Positions 7,586 through 16,372 of a stretch of DNA of 64,000 bases are shown piece after piece. The stretch covers positions 2,728,001 to 2,792,000 of the forward strand of contig NZ_CP051626.1 in NCBI RefSeq assembly GCF_012844365.1. Reading direction: 5' to 3'. Both the position numbers and the translations under genes were made by a program. The notes beneath the pieces are model-generated. The model saw only the letters and a program-made list of their open reading frames with translations, made no database searches and was not told where the DNA came from. The DNA comes from Brevibacterium sp. 'Marine'. Lineage in GTDB: Bacteria; Actinomycetota; Actinomycetes; Actinomycetales; Brevibacteriaceae. Numbering within the stretch: the stretch's first letter is position 1; the number at the start of each line of letters is the position of its first letter.

Positions 7586-8167
7586 TCAGTCCGCCTCGCC
7601 GGCGAGCTGGACGAAGTGGATCGCGGTCTCGCCGAAGGTCTTCGCGCGGAAGACTTCGAGCCCGTCGGGCATCATCGGCTCCGGCGAGCGCGCGGCACGT
7701 TCGACGACGACGATGGACTCCATGTCCAGGTGTGTGCGCAGACGCCTGAGGATCTGCGTGACAGCGTCTTCCCCCAACGGGTAGGGCGGGTCCATGAACA
7801 CGAGGTCGAAGACCCGCGACTCCGGATTCTCCGGTCCGGGCAGCCCGGCAAGGAAGTGGAGCACGTCCCCGGCGTGGACTGTCGCGGAGTGGTCGAGGCC
7901 GAGCTTGTCCGCATTGGCCTGCAGCGAGCGGATCGAAGCGAGCGAGGAATCGACGAAGTCAACCTGTGCGGCTCCCCGCGACATCGCTTCGAAGCCCAGC
8001 CCTCCGGAACCGGCGAAGAGGTCGAGGACGTTCGCGGCCGGCACGACCCCGTAGCCGTCGAGCATGGAGAACAGGGACTCCTTGACCCGGTCGGACGTCG
8101 GTCGGGTGTTCGCACCCGACGGTGACGACAGTCTGGCGCCCTTGTGTGCTCCGGCGATGATTCTCAT
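7586..8167 (-). CDS. rsmD: 16S rRNA (guanine966-N2)-methyltransferase
   Basis: RsmD methylates G966 of 16S rRNA in the 30S particle. The 193-residue protein starts MRIIAGAHKGARL, typical for the family, with SAM-binding motif VLDLFAGSGG (47-56) and catalytic DPPY (126-129). The start is the ATG at 8167 with GAGGAGG 6 bases upstream; the longer in-frame reading runs into recG and is not real. It lies 10 bases after the recG stop, completing a run thiL-DAK2-recG-rsmD. Confidence 0.96.
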   Translation of the reverse strand: MRIIAGAHKGARLSSPSGANTRPTSDRVKESLFSMLDGYGVVPAANVLDLFAGSGGLGFEAMSRGAAQVDFVDSSLASIRSLQANADKLGLDHSATVHAGDVLHFLAGLPGPENPESRVFDLVFMDPPYPLGEDAVTQILRRLRTHLDMESIVVVERAARSPEPMMPDGLEVFRAKTFGETAIHFVQLAGEAD

Positions 8168-8177
8168 GTCTGCCTCC

Positions 8178-10325
8178 TCAGCCTGCCTCGATGAAGTGCG
8201 CGTCGTCCTCGGGCAGGACGCGCCTGATGAAGGCCTTGAGCGCAGGCACCGCCTCGAGGGTGGGGTCGACGGCGACGATCTGCTCGGCGATCGTCTTCGC
8301 TTCGGCAACCATCTCGGAGTCGCGGAGGATGGACAGATGCCGCAGCGAGGATCCGCCCCATTGGGAGCCGCTGAGCACATCGCCTTCGCCGCGGGAGTCG
8401 AGGTCGTATTCGGCCAGGGCGAATCCGTCGAGCGTCTCGGCCACGGCCTGCAGCCGTCCATAGCTCTCATCCTCAGCGCTCATCTCGGTGAGCAGGAAGC
8501 ACATGGCAGAGCTGCCGTCACGGCCGACGCGTCCGCGCAGCTGGTGCAGCTGTGCGACACCGAAGTTCTCGGCTTCGATGATGACCATCATCGTCGCCCG
8601 CGCCACGTCGACGCCGACCTCGATGACCGTCGTCGAGACGAGGATCTCGATGTCGCCTCCGACGAAGTCCGCAAGCACCCGGTCCTTCTCCGCCGTCGAC
8701 ATCCGCCCGTGCAGCAGACCGAACGTCAGACCAGCCAATTCCGGGGTCTCAGACAGCTTCCGCGTGATGTCCTCGATGCCCTGCTTCTGTCCGACGACGT
8801 CCCCGGATTCCGGATCCTCGATGTCCGTCGGTTCGATTCGCGGGAAGACGACGAAGACTCCCTTCCCCGCCTCGACGGTCTGCCGCATGCGCTCCCGCAC
8901 CCGGACGTACCATGCAGGATGGTCGACGATCGGCACCACATGAGTGGCGATGTCCTTCGGACCGGCCGGCATCTCCTTCAAAGTCGAGATGTCGAGGTCG
9001 GCGAAGACCGTCATCGCCACGGTGCGCGGGATCGGCGTCGCCGACATCACGAGCGTATGCGGGGTCGTGTCCCCGCCCTTGGCCCGCAGCGCTTCCCGCT
9101 GTTCGACACCGAACCGGTGCTGTTCGTCGACGACGATGAGGCCGAGGTCGGAGAACATCGTCGACTCCGACAGCAGCGCATGCGTGCCGACGACGAGGTC
9201 GATGTTGCCGGCGACGAGGTCGAGGGCGAGTTCGCGACGCTCCTTCGCCGGCATCGACCCGGTCATCAGCGCCACTGTCACCTGATCATCATCGGACAGC
9301 AGCGGAGACAGCGCCATCTGCTCGTCGAGGAAAGTCTGGATCGAATGGAAATGCTGAGTGGCGAGCACCTCGGTGGGTGCGAGCATGGCGGCTTGGGCGC
9401 CGGAATCGACCGCGGTGAGCATAGCCCGCAGCGCCACGAGGGTCTTACCGGAGCCGACATCACCGTGGAGGAGCCGGTGCATCGGCCGGTCCGCGGCCAT
9501 GTCCTCAGCGATCTCCTCACCCACTCTGATCTGGGATGCGGTGAGAGTGAAGGGCAGGTCTGCATCGAAGCGGCGACTCTTCGCGCCTTGGGTCAGCAGC
9601 GGTGTCGCCTTCTCGTCAGCCAGCTTCGCCTTTCGGGCGGCGAACTCGGTCTGCAGGGCGAGCGCTTCTTCCCACTTCCACCGCAGCCGGGCCCGCTCGA
9701 CGTCATCGATCGTCCGCGGCCGATGCATGTCCTCCAGCGCGGTGCGCAGATCCGGCAGCTCATGAGCGTCCCGCAGCCCCTTCGGCAGCGGATCCTCGAA
9801 CTCCTCGGGACCGGCGACGGTGAGCAGGGTCTTGATCGAACTCCACAGCCGGGACTGCGCGATCTTTTTCACGGCCGGGTAGATGGGGAACGGCGAGTTG
9901 AGGTCCTCGGGAGTCCACTCATGGTCATCCTCGGTGCGGTTGAGCCACACCGGAGACGCCAGGGTCAGCTGCCCACGGAACGATTCCACCTTGCCGCCGA
10001 AGACGACGGTCAGTCCCGGCTTCAGCGCCTTCCCCAACCAATGCTGGTTGAAGAACGCAATCTTCATCGACTGTGTTCCGTCATGGACGATGACTTCGGT
10101 GATCGTGCCTTTCCGCTGCTTCATCCGCCGCGTCTCGACCTTGATGACTTCGGCCTGGATGATCGCGGTCTCACCCAGCGGCAGATCTCCGAGCTCCGTG
10201 TGCTCCCCCGGCACGAGGTAGCGACGGGGAAAGAAGCGGAAGAGGTCGGTGACCGAATGGACCCCACGCTGGGCCAGGTTCTTCCGATCGGCCGGCCGGA
10301 AGTTGTCTTCGAGCCGGGTCCTCAT
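8178..10325 (-). CDS. recG: ATP-dependent DNA helicase RecG
   Basis: RecG remodels stalled replication forks and recombination intermediates. The 715-residue protein has an N-terminal wedge/OB domain (about 1-190, with RRYLVPGE and FFNQHWLGKALKPG) and a helicase core. Walker A is GDVGSGKT (288-295), Walker B DEQH (400-403), motif III VMSATPIPRT, and motif VI LRGRVGRDGS. It overlaps the preceding DAK2 gene by 4 bases (ATGA) and is followed by rsmD. All core motifs look intact; length is normal for actinobacteria. Confidence 0.97.
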   Translation of the reverse strand: MRTRLEDNFRPADRKNLAQRGVHSVTDLFRFFPRRYLVPGEHTELGDLPLGETAIIQAEVIKVETRRMKQRKGTITEVIVHDGTQSMKIAFFNQHWLGKALKPGLTVVFGGKVESFRGQLTLASPVWLNRTEDDHEWTPEDLNSPFPIYPAVKKIAQSRLWSSIKTLLTVAGPEEFEDPLPKGLRDAHELPDLRTALEDMHRPRTIDDVERARLRWKWEEALALQTEFAARKAKLADEKATPLLTQGAKSRRFDADLPFTLTASQIRVGEEIAEDMAADRPMHRLLHGDVGSGKTLVALRAMLTAVDSGAQAAMLAPTEVLATQHFHSIQTFLDEQMALSPLLSDDDQVTVALMTGSMPAKERRELALDLVAGNIDLVVGTHALLSESTMFSDLGLIVVDEQHRFGVEQREALRAKGGDTTPHTLVMSATPIPRTVAMTVFADLDISTLKEMPAGPKDIATHVVPIVDHPAWYVRVRERMRQTVEAGKGVFVVFPRIEPTDIEDPESGDVVGQKQGIEDITRKLSETPELAGLTFGLLHGRMSTAEKDRVLADFVGGDIEILVSTTVIEVGVDVARATMMVIIEAENFGVAQLHQLRGRVGRDGSSAMCFLLTEMSAEDESYGRLQAVAETLDGFALAEYDLDSRGEGDVLSGSQWGGSSLRHLSILRDSEMVAEAKTIAEQIVAVDPTLEAVPALKAFIRRVLPEDDAHFIEAG

Positions 10326-11938
10326 TCGACCCCCATGATCACGAGCACCCCGGAGTCTCGGGCAGCGATGTCCTGGAAGTGGACGGTCTCATGTGACTTC
10401 TGGATCCAGTCCCGCAGATGGTCGAGCACTTCGGGTGCGCAGTCGGGTCCGTAAACGACGGTGAGCAGCTCTCCCCCGGCCCCGAGCAGCCGATCGGCGA
10501 GCTTCTCGACCAAGGTCCGCAGCTCCGTGCTCTGGGTCTTCGCGCGGCCTTCGATGAAGACCCGGTAGAACTGCGCCGGATGAGCCGCCACCGCCGTGCC
10601 CCCGCTCGGGCCAGCACCCGTGCCCGGACCCGCGCCCGCGCTCTCCTCGGCAACGACCGGCAGCATGCCGGTCGGCGGGTCGGAGGCGAGCTGATCGGCC
10701 GAATAGATCGTGCCCACTCTCGTGCCCGCGGCGGCTTCGGTCATGTCCGCGAAGATCTCCGCCGCCGGAGCAAAGGGATCGTAGACGGCCAGTGCCGAGA
10801 GCAGGGTGCCGACGTTGCGGGAGCGCACGACATGCGCGCCCAGCCCGGTCAGGGACTTCAGCGCCGAGGTGGAGCCGGGGATGACGATGACCTCCCGGTC
10901 CTCGGCGGCGACGAGTTCGGACATCGTCTCGAACAGGTCCCCCACCTCCGGAGTCAGCGCCGTGGCTCCGTTGAGCGCAGTGTGCATGAGCAGCCCCGTG
11001 CCCTTGACCAGGGCGATGAGCTTCGTCTCCCCTTCCTGCTCGTGCATCCGCAGGTCTTCCATATCGAGCCGGGCGATCCCATATTCGCCGAGGCGGTCGA
11101 TGACGGTCGCGGCGGTCGTCTCGTCGGCGACGTGGACGTGGACCTTGGCCGCGTTGATGACGATGGAGGTCCCGCCGAGGCGGTCGAGATCCTCGGCGAG
11201 CGAGTCCGCGGGGGTATCAGCGAGGATGGCGACGATCTCGAGTTCGTCCGCGGTGGCTTCGTGGATGATCTTCGGTGCGCGGGCCACCTCGGCGAGCATC
11301 GAATCCTGCGGGGTGCGGCCGGTGACGGTGGCGTAGAGGAGGTCGAAGAGTTCGACGATTCCCGTCGATCCGGCGTCGACGACCTCGGCCTCGCGCAGCA
11401 CGGTGAGCTGTCCGGTGGTCTCCCGCAGGGCCGACCGGGAGCGTTCGCGCACGGCCGCGATGACGTCGATCAGCTCGGCTCCGTCGTCGGCGCGCTCGCG
11501 GGCCTCGGTGGCCATGGCGTCGAGCACGGTGAGCATGGTGCCGTCGACGGGGCGGGCGACGGCGGCCCGGGCCCGGTCGGAGGCGGTCTCCAGGGCGGTG
11601 GCCATGGCGTCGGCGGTGGCCACGGTGACCCCGGCCAGGGCATCGGCGACTCCCTGCAGGGCGACGGCGAGGATGAGTCCGGAGTTGCCGCGGGCGCCGC
11701 GTCCGGCTCCGGCGGCGAGTGCGGCGACGACCTGGGGGAGGGTGACGGGTCCGGTGAGCTCTTCGACGGCGAGGTAGGCGGCGCGCAGGGTGTGGTACAT
11801 GTTCGTGCCCGTGTCGCCGTCGGGGACGGGGAAGACGTTGAGCTCGTCGATCTCGGTGCGCTCCTTGCGCAGCCGGTCGACCGCGCGGCGGGCCCAGCGC
11901 GCGGCCAGACGACCGTTGAGGCTGATGGCGTTGCTCAT
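10322..11938 (-). CDS. DAK2 (DhaL)-domain kinase, FakA-like
   Basis: A 538-residue protein of the YloV/FakA family. The N-terminal DhaL-type ATP-binding domain (about 1-200) holds the phosphate/metal motif NVFPVPDGDTGTNM near residue 35 and GARGNSG near 75. The C-terminal half (about 300-538) resembles the Fak-accessory/DegV-like region. FakA phosphorylates fatty acids bound to a FakB partner; no DegV/FakB gene is in the window, so the substrate is inferred from family only. The start is ATG at 11938, 1 base after the thiL stop; the longer reading would run into thiL. It sits in the thiL-DAK2-recG-rsmD operon, a stable actinobacterial order. Confidence 0.85.
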   Translation of the reverse strand: MSNAISLNGRLAARWARRAVDRLRKERTEIDELNVFPVPDGDTGTNMYHTLRAAYLAVEELTGPVTLPQVVAALAAGAGRGARGNSGLILAVALQGVADALAGVTVATADAMATALETASDRARAAVARPVDGTMLTVLDAMATEARERADDGAELIDVIAAVRERSRSALRETTGQLTVLREAEVVDAGSTGIVELFDLLYATVTGRTPQDSMLAEVARAPKIIHEATADELEIVAILADTPADSLAEDLDRLGGTSIVINAAKVHVHVADETTAATVIDRLGEYGIARLDMEDLRMHEQEGETKLIALVKGTGLLMHTALNGATALTPEVGDLFETMSELVAAEDREVIVIPGSTSALKSLTGLGAHVVRSRNVGTLLSALAVYDPFAPAAEIFADMTEAAAGTRVGTIYSADQLASDPPTGMLPVVAEESAGAGPGTGAGPSGGTAVAAHPAQFYRVFIEGRAKTQSTELRTLVEKLADRLLGAGGELLTVVYGPDCAPEVLDHLRDWIQKSHETVHFQDIAARDSGVLVIMGVE

Positions 11939-11939
11939 G

Positions 11940-12974
11940 TCACTTCCCGAAATGGCTGAAACCGCTCGCCGGCACGGGGGTGCCGTCGAGGCTGACATCG
12001 TCTCCGGTGCGGATCGCTCCGATTCTCCGCCAGCCTACTCCAGGGTCCTGACGCGACGGCGCCGACGCGGCGAAGCCGTGGTCTTCTCCCCCGTCGAGGA
12101 CCCAGGACAGTGCCAGGTCCTCCGCCGTCGTGGCCGTACCGGCCGTACCGTTCGCATCGCCTGGCCCACTCGCCGCTCGGGCGTCGAGCACGAATTCGGC
12201 CGCCGGCAGCAGCGGGTCGATGAGGTCGCGGAGCAGGGCCGACTCGAGGTCGATTCCCACCCCCGAGGCGGTCGCCACTCGGGCGAGGTCGAGGCTGAGT
12301 CCGTCGGAGACGTCGATCATCGCCGAGGCTCCGATCGTGGCCAGTGCCGCGTAGTCGGGCCGTGGCGCCAGTTGGGTCTCGATGAGGGAGCGGAGCTCAG
12401 GTCCGACGGTGTCGCGTCGCGCTCCGGCGAAGAGCAGGTCGAGCCCGGCGGCCGCTCGCCCGACGGTCCCGGCCAGGTAGAGCGCGTCTTCGGGTTGGGC
12501 ACCGGAGCGCAGGATCTCGTGGTCTTCGTCCACCGTCCCGAGCGCGGTGATGGCGATGACGATGAGGCTCGACGAGGACAGGTCCCCGCCGATGATCGGC
12601 ACGGTGCAGTCCAAAGCCGTCCCCGCTCGTGCCGCTTCGTCGATGAGAGCGGCGTACAGGGCCTCGAGGCAGGCGATGTCCGTGTCATCGGGAACGGCCA
12701 GGGACACGAGCAGTCCGTGCGGGGTCGCACCCATGGCGCAGACGTCGGCGAGGTTCTGGGCCGCTGCCTTGACTCCGAGCCGCCCCCAGTCCAACCACTC
12801 ACGGGTGAAGTCCTCGTTCTCCACGAGCATGTCCGCCGTCGAGACGAGCCGACCGTCCGGTGCGGTCACGGCCGCATCGTCTCCGGGTCCGACGATCACG
12901 TGCGTGCTGCTGGGATTGCGGGTGAGCACGCGGGAGATGATGTGTGATTCGCCAAGTTCGGACAGTCGGGTCAT
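11940..12974 (-). CDS. thiL: Thiamine-monophosphate kinase
   Basis: ThiL makes thiamine pyrophosphate from thiamine phosphate using ATP. The 344-residue protein has VGPGDDAAV (about 28-36), DMLVENEDF (about 48-56, normally D(x)LVEGVHF), KAAAQNLADVCAMGA, and VSDGLSLDL around residue 218. The start ATG at 12974 has a TAACCT element 6 bases upstream, back to back with the promoter of the DUF3515 gene. The GGAG in the same place is too close to act as a ribosome site, so a leaderless mRNA is likely. It is the first gene of the thiL-DAK2-recG-rsmD operon. Confidence 0.94.
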   Translation of the reverse strand: MTRLSELGESHIISRVLTRNPSSTHVIVGPGDDAAVTAPDGRLVSTADMLVENEDFTREWLDWGRLGVKAAAQNLADVCAMGATPHGLLVSLAVPDDTDIACLEALYAALIDEAARAGTALDCTVPIIGGDLSSSSLIVIAITALGTVDEDHEILRSGAQPEDALYLAGTVGRAAAGLDLLFAGARRDTVGPELRSLIETQLAPRPDYAALATIGASAMIDVSDGLSLDLARVATASGVGIDLESALLRDLIDPLLPAAEFVLDARAASGPGDANGTAGTATTAEDLALSWVLDGGEDHGFAASAPSRQDPGVGWRRIGAIRTGDDVSLDGTPVPASGFSHFGK

Positions 12975-12980
12975 GGCTCC

Positions 12981-12986
12981 AGGTTA
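12981..12986 (-). promoter_or_regulatory. -10 element of a likely leaderless thiL promoter
   Basis: TAACCT on the minus strand ends 6 bases before the thiL ATG. It is only 8 bases away from the -10 of the divergent DUF3515 promoter, so the two promoters must overlap. Confidence 0.4.
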
Positions 12987-12994
12987 TCGGGCGA

Positions 12995-13000
12995 TACGGT
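12995..13000 (+). promoter_or_regulatory. -10 element of a likely leaderless DUF3515 promoter
   Basis: TACGGT ends 6 bases before the ATG at 13007. No ribosome binding site is present. Confidence 0.45.
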
Positions 13001-13006
13001 AGTCCT

Positions 13007-13531
13007 ATGAGATCTCGCTCTGCTTCGACGCGCCGTAACGCCCAACCCGCGCACCGTCGTCGTTCTCTCACCGTCGTCGCATTGGCCACGGTGCTCACCG
13101 GACTCGCAGTCACCGGGTGTTCGCGCACCGTCATCGTCGAACCGGCCGAGGACGCGGCGAATCCGAAGTGTGCCGACATCATGCTCACCCTTCCCGATGA
13201 GATCTCTGGTCAGAAGGCTCGCACGACCTCTTCGCAGGGCACGAAGGCGTGGGGAGATCCCAATGTCGCGGTGCTGCGCTGCGGAGTCACTCCTCCCGGC
13301 CCGACGACCGATCAGTGCGTGAGCGTGTCCGGGGTCGACTGGATCTCGAAGCCGGTGGACGACGACGATTCGACGTGGAGGTTCACCAGCTACGGTCGCA
13401 CACCGGCCGTCGAGGTGCTCGTCAACCGCAAGGCCGAGTCCGGCAACGATGTGCTCGCCGCGATCTCACCGACACTGTCGAAGATCCCGCCGGAGCACGA
13501 ATGCGTCGGCGCGGAGGACATCACCGACTAG
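13007..13531 (+). CDS. DUF3515 family lipoprotein
   Basis: A 174-residue predicted lipoprotein. It has a basic N-terminus (RRNAQPAHRRRS), a hydrophobic stretch and lipobox LAVTGC (Cys38). The mature part contains four further Cys residues (CADIML, RCGVTPPG, QCVSVSG, HECVGA) that could form disulphides outside the cell. Actinobacteria commonly encode such a DUF3515 protein between ddl and thiL, which is the position here; its role is unknown. The ATG at 13007 follows directly on a -10-like TACGGT. It faces ddl and shares a bidirectional terminator with it. Confidence 0.85.
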   Translation: MRSRSASTRRNAQPAHRRRSLTVVALATVLTGLAVTGCSRTVIVEPAEDAANPKCADIMLTLPDEISGQKARTTSSQGTKAWGDPNVAVLRCGVTPPGPTTDQCVSVSGVDWISKPVDDDDSTWRFTSYGRTPAVEVLVNRKAESGNDVLAAISPTLSKIPPEHECVGAEDITD

Positions 13532-13535
13532 AGCC

Positions 13536-13570
13536 CGCCCGCCGCGGACGCGATTGCGCCGCGGCGGGCG
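13536..13570. terminator. Bidirectional terminator between DUF3515 gene and ddl
   Basis: A perfect 12-bp stem CGCCCGCCGCGG / CCGCGGCGGGCG around an 11-base loop fills the 41-base gap between the two convergent stop codons. Confidence 0.75.
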
Positions 13571-13572
13571 CC

Positions 13573-14688
13573 TCACTTCGCGCGGGAGTGGTCGATCAGG
13601 GCGATCGAGATGAGTTCGCCGATGAGTTCGGAGTAGTCGAGTCCCGACTGCGCCCACATGAACGGGTACGCCGAGGTGGGGGTGAACCCGGGCAGGGTGT
13701 TGAGTTCGTTGATGACGACGTCTCCGGTGTCCGTGACGAAAGTGTCGACGCGGGCGAGTCCGGTGCAGTCGAAGAGGCGGAACACCGAGGCGGCCAGCTC
13801 CCGAACCCGGGCCGTCACCGTCTCGTCGAGGTCGGCCGGACACGTGACCTCAGCGGCGGCGAGGTCGAGGTACTTGGCATCGAAATCGTAGAAGGAATGA
13901 TCTCCGCTCACGCGGATCTCCCCCGGTGCGGACACGCGCAGCTCCGTGTCATAGACGGAACCGAGCACGGCGCATTCGACCTCACGGCCGCTGACTTCGG
14001 GTTCGACGATGACTTTGGAGTCGTGTTCGAAGGCACCGAGCAGGGCGGCTTCGAGGTCGGCGGCCTCGGCGACCCGGCTGACTCCCATGGACGATCCGGC
14101 GCGGGCGGGTTTGACGAAGACGGGCAGGCCGAGCCCGGCCACACGGTTCTCCGCCTCGGCGCGGTCTGCGGCCCACATCGTCTCGGTCACAAGCTCCCAC
14201 GGGCAGGTGGGGATGCCGGCCTGAGCCATGAGCGACTTCGTGAAGTGTTTGTCCATGCTCGCAGCGGAGGAGAACACTCCGGAGCCGACGAACGCCGTGT
14301 CGCTGAGTTCGAACAGTCCCTGCAGGGTTCCGTCCTCACCGAAGCGTCCGTGCAGGAGAGGGAAGAACACGTCGACCGCACCCAGTTCGGTGTAGGTGCC
14401 CTCGGCATCCCGGTGCAGCAAAGGAGCCCCGTCGGCGGAGACCGGAGGAATCACCTCGGTGCCGTCGTCCGTGACTTCGGGCATGGCTTCGGGATCGAAG
14501 CGCATGCTCGCCCAGTCGTCGACGACTCGCCACACGCCGGTCTTCGTGATGCCGATCGGCAGGACGTCGAAGGCCTGGGAGTCGATGGCACCGATCACTC
14601 CGGCCGCGGTGACGCAGCTGACGGAGTGCTCACTCGAACGGCCTCCGAAGAGGACTGCGACACGGGGCCGGTGATCGTTGTCTGCCAT
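13573..14688 (-). CDS. ddl: D-alanine--D-alanine ligase
   Basis: Ddl joins two D-alanines for peptidoglycan precursor synthesis. The 371-residue ATP-grasp enzyme has VLFGGRSSEHSVS (about 11-23), PLLHGRFGEDGTLQG (normally HGxxGEDG), KPARAGSSMGVSRV, and the C-terminal metal-binding VINELNTLPGFT. The start is the ATG at 14688, with AAAGGA 5-6 bases upstream; the longer reading has no site. In many actinobacteria ddl follows gpsA directly; here a YbhB-like gene lies between gpsA and ddl. Confidence 0.95.
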   Translation of the reverse strand: MADNDHRPRVAVLFGGRSSEHSVSCVTAAGVIGAIDSQAFDVLPIGITKTGVWRVVDDWASMRFDPEAMPEVTDDGTEVIPPVSADGAPLLHRDAEGTYTELGAVDVFFPLLHGRFGEDGTLQGLFELSDTAFVGSGVFSSAASMDKHFTKSLMAQAGIPTCPWELVTETMWAADRAEAENRVAGLGLPVFVKPARAGSSMGVSRVAEAADLEAALLGAFEHDSKVIVEPEVSGREVECAVLGSVYDTELRVSAPGEIRVSGDHSFYDFDAKYLDLAAAEVTCPADLDETVTARVRELAASVFRLFDCTGLARVDTFVTDTGDVVINELNTLPGFTPTSAYPFMWAQSGLDYSELIGELISIALIDHSRAK

Positions 14689-14737
14689 GAGTTTCCTTTG
14701 AACTGGTACTCCCGCGCACTGGGACCGGACACGGGGT

Positions 14738-14761
14738 GCGCACAGAAGGTCAGGTGTGCGC
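14738..14761 (-). terminator. Small hairpin after the YbhB-like gene
   Basis: GCGCACA / TGTGCGC with a 10-base loop lies between the YbhB-like stop (14780) and ddl start (14688). It could reduce read-through into ddl. No T-tract is present. Confidence 0.35.
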
Positions 14762-14779
14762 GGACTGAAAGACTCTAGC

Positions 14780-15313
14780 TCACTTGACCTCGAACGTGCA
14801 TTCCAGCCACGCGCGGCCGATGCCCTTGAAGAACATGTTGAAGCCGGCGAAGGCAGGTGACGCGGATTCGTCGATGCCCAGCGGTTCGGCCAGAGCGGTG
14901 ACGATGAAGAAGTAACGGTGCGGTCCGTGGCCCTGCGGCGGGGCGGCACCGACGAAGCGGGGTTCGCCGGCATCGTTGCGCAGAGTCACGGCTCCGCCGG
15001 GCAGGAGGTCGGCGGCCGGATCGCCGGCATTGGCCTCCAGGCTCGTCACCGAGGCGTCGAGGTCCGTGACGACCCAGTGCCAGAAGCCCGACCCCGTCGG
15101 AGCGTCGGGGTCATAGCAGGTCACGGCGAAGGCCTTGGTCTCTGCTGGGAAACCGGACCACGACAGCTGCGGGGAGACGTCCTCACCGCCGGGCACGCCC
15201 ATGGCGCCGGAGAGCTGGGGGCCGCTGAGCACTCCACCGTCGTCGATGTCGGTGCTGGTCAGCGTGAAGGTCGGAAGTTCGGGAAGGTTGAAGAACGGTG
15301 AGTTGGCGCTCAT
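14780..15313 (-). CDS. YbhB/YbcL (PEBP-like) family protein
   Basis: A 177-residue phosphatidylethanolamine-binding-protein fold, often annotated as Raf kinase inhibitor-like. It has [15 protein letters not shown] (about 42-56), [16 protein letters not shown] (about 67-82) with the ligand-pocket Asp and His, and [12 protein letters not shown] around residue 129. Bacterial members bind small anions and may modulate enzymes; the true role is unknown. It starts with ATG at 15313, 46 bases after the gpsA stop and beyond a gpsA terminator, so it may be its own unit. Ordinary length. Confidence 0.9.
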   Translation of the reverse strand: MSANSPFFNLPELPTFTLTSTDIDDGGVLSGPQLSGAMGVPGGEDVSPQLSWSGFPAETKAFAVTCYDPDAPTGSGFWHWVVTDLDASVTSLEANAGDPAADLLPGGAVTLRNDAGEPRFVGAAPPQGHGPHRYFFIVTALAEPLGIDESASPAFAGFNMFFKGIGRAWLECTFEVK

Positions 15314-15339
15314 GGGTGCTCCTTATTGTCCAGCGATCG

Positions 15340-15364
15340 GCCTGAGACGGGCTTCGCCTCAGGC
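15340..15364 (-). terminator. Terminator at the end of gpsA
   Basis: GCCTGAG / CTCAGGC with an 11-base loop; the gpsA stop codon lies inside the upstream arm. It closes the murA-plsC-gpsA transcription unit. Confidence 0.5.
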
Positions 15365-16372
15365 TGGCGGTCCTTCGTGCTTACGTTTCCGAGACAACAG
15401 CAATCCGGCGAGTTCGTCAACCTGCAGCTGTCCGTTCAGCACTGCGCAGACCGCCTCGGTGATGGGCAGGTCGACGCCGTTGCGTCGGCCCAGGGAGAGG
15501 ACGGCGGGGGCGGATTTCACACCCTCGGCTGTCTGTGAGGTGTGGGCGATGACGTCCTCGAGGCTCATTCCCTCACCGAGGTGGCGCCCGAAGGTGCGGT
15601 TGCGTGACAGGGGCGAGGCGCAGGTGGCCACGAGGTCGCCGAGTCCGGCGAGCCCGGACAGAGTGTGCGCCTCGGCGCCCATGGCCGCGGCCAGGCGAGA
15701 GGTTTCGGCGAGACCGCGGGTGATGATCGAGGCCTTCGAGTTGTCGCCGAGCTTCTGCCCGTCGGCGATGCCCACGGACAGGGCGATGATGTTCTTGATC
15801 GCACCGCCGATCTCGACGCCGACGACATCGGTGTTCGTATACGGCCGGAAGTACGCGTTCGCGCTGATCTCCGCGACCACCTCGGCGGTGGTGATGTCGG
15901 ACGAGGCGACGACGGTGGCGGTGGGCTGCCGGTCGGCGATCTCACGGGCGAGGTTCGGGCCCGAGACGACGGCGATCTGGGATTCGGCGACCTCGGCGAC
16001 CTCGGCGATGACCTCGGACATGCGCTTTCCTGTGTCGACCTCGATGCCCTTCATCAGGCTCACGAGCTTCACCCCCTCACGCAGGTGCGGCTTCCAGCGG
16101 GTGAGGTTCTCCCGCAGGGTCTGGGCGGGGACGGCGAGGACGATGACCTCGGCATCGGTGACGGCGGCGATGTCGTCAGGGGTGGCGCTCAGCCCCTCGG
16201 GCAGAACCCGTTCGCCCAGATAGCGCTCATTGGTGTGCGTGGAGTTGATCTCCGCGGCGACCTCGGGGCGGCGAGCCCACAGGGTGACGGGGAAACCGGC
16301 GTCGGCGATGACCGCGGCGTAGGTGGTTCCCCACGATCCGGCTCCGAGGACGGTGATCTTGTCGACGCTCAT
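15359..16372 (-). CDS. gpsA: Glycerol-3-phosphate dehydrogenase [NAD(P)+]
   Basis: GpsA reduces dihydroxyacetone phosphate to sn-glycerol-3-phosphate, the backbone for phospholipids. The 337-residue protein starts with the dinucleotide-binding GAGSWGTTYA (10-19). SLMKGIE, VVSGPNLAREIA and the catalytic Lys in GGAIKNIIAL follow. It overlaps plsC by 4 bases, so supply of glycerol-3-phosphate and its later acylation are encoded together. The C-terminus (KRKHEGPPA) is short and basic as usual. Confidence 0.96.
   Translation of the reverse strand: MSVDKITVLGAGSWGTTYAAVIADAGFPVTLWARRPEVAAEINSTHTNERYLGERVLPEGLSATPDDIAAVTDAEVIVLAVPAQTLRENLTRWKPHLREGVKLVSLMKGIEVDTGKRMSEVIAEVAEVAESQIAVVSGPNLAREIADRQPTATVVASSDITTAEVVAEISANAYFRPYTNTDVVGVEIGGAIKNIIALSVGIADGQKLGDNSKASIITRGLAETSRLAAAMGAEAHTLSGLAGLGDLVATCASPLSRNRTFGRHLGEGMSLEDVIAHTSQTAEGVKSAPAVLSLGRRNGVDLPITEAVCAVLNGQLQVDELAGLLLSRKRKHEGPPA

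Noticed and set aside
8064-10454. A 796-codon open frame on the plus strand
   Set aside because: It runs antisense across recG and rsmD, which carry all family motifs. High GC at third positions leaves opposite frames open. Its translation has no recognisable domain.
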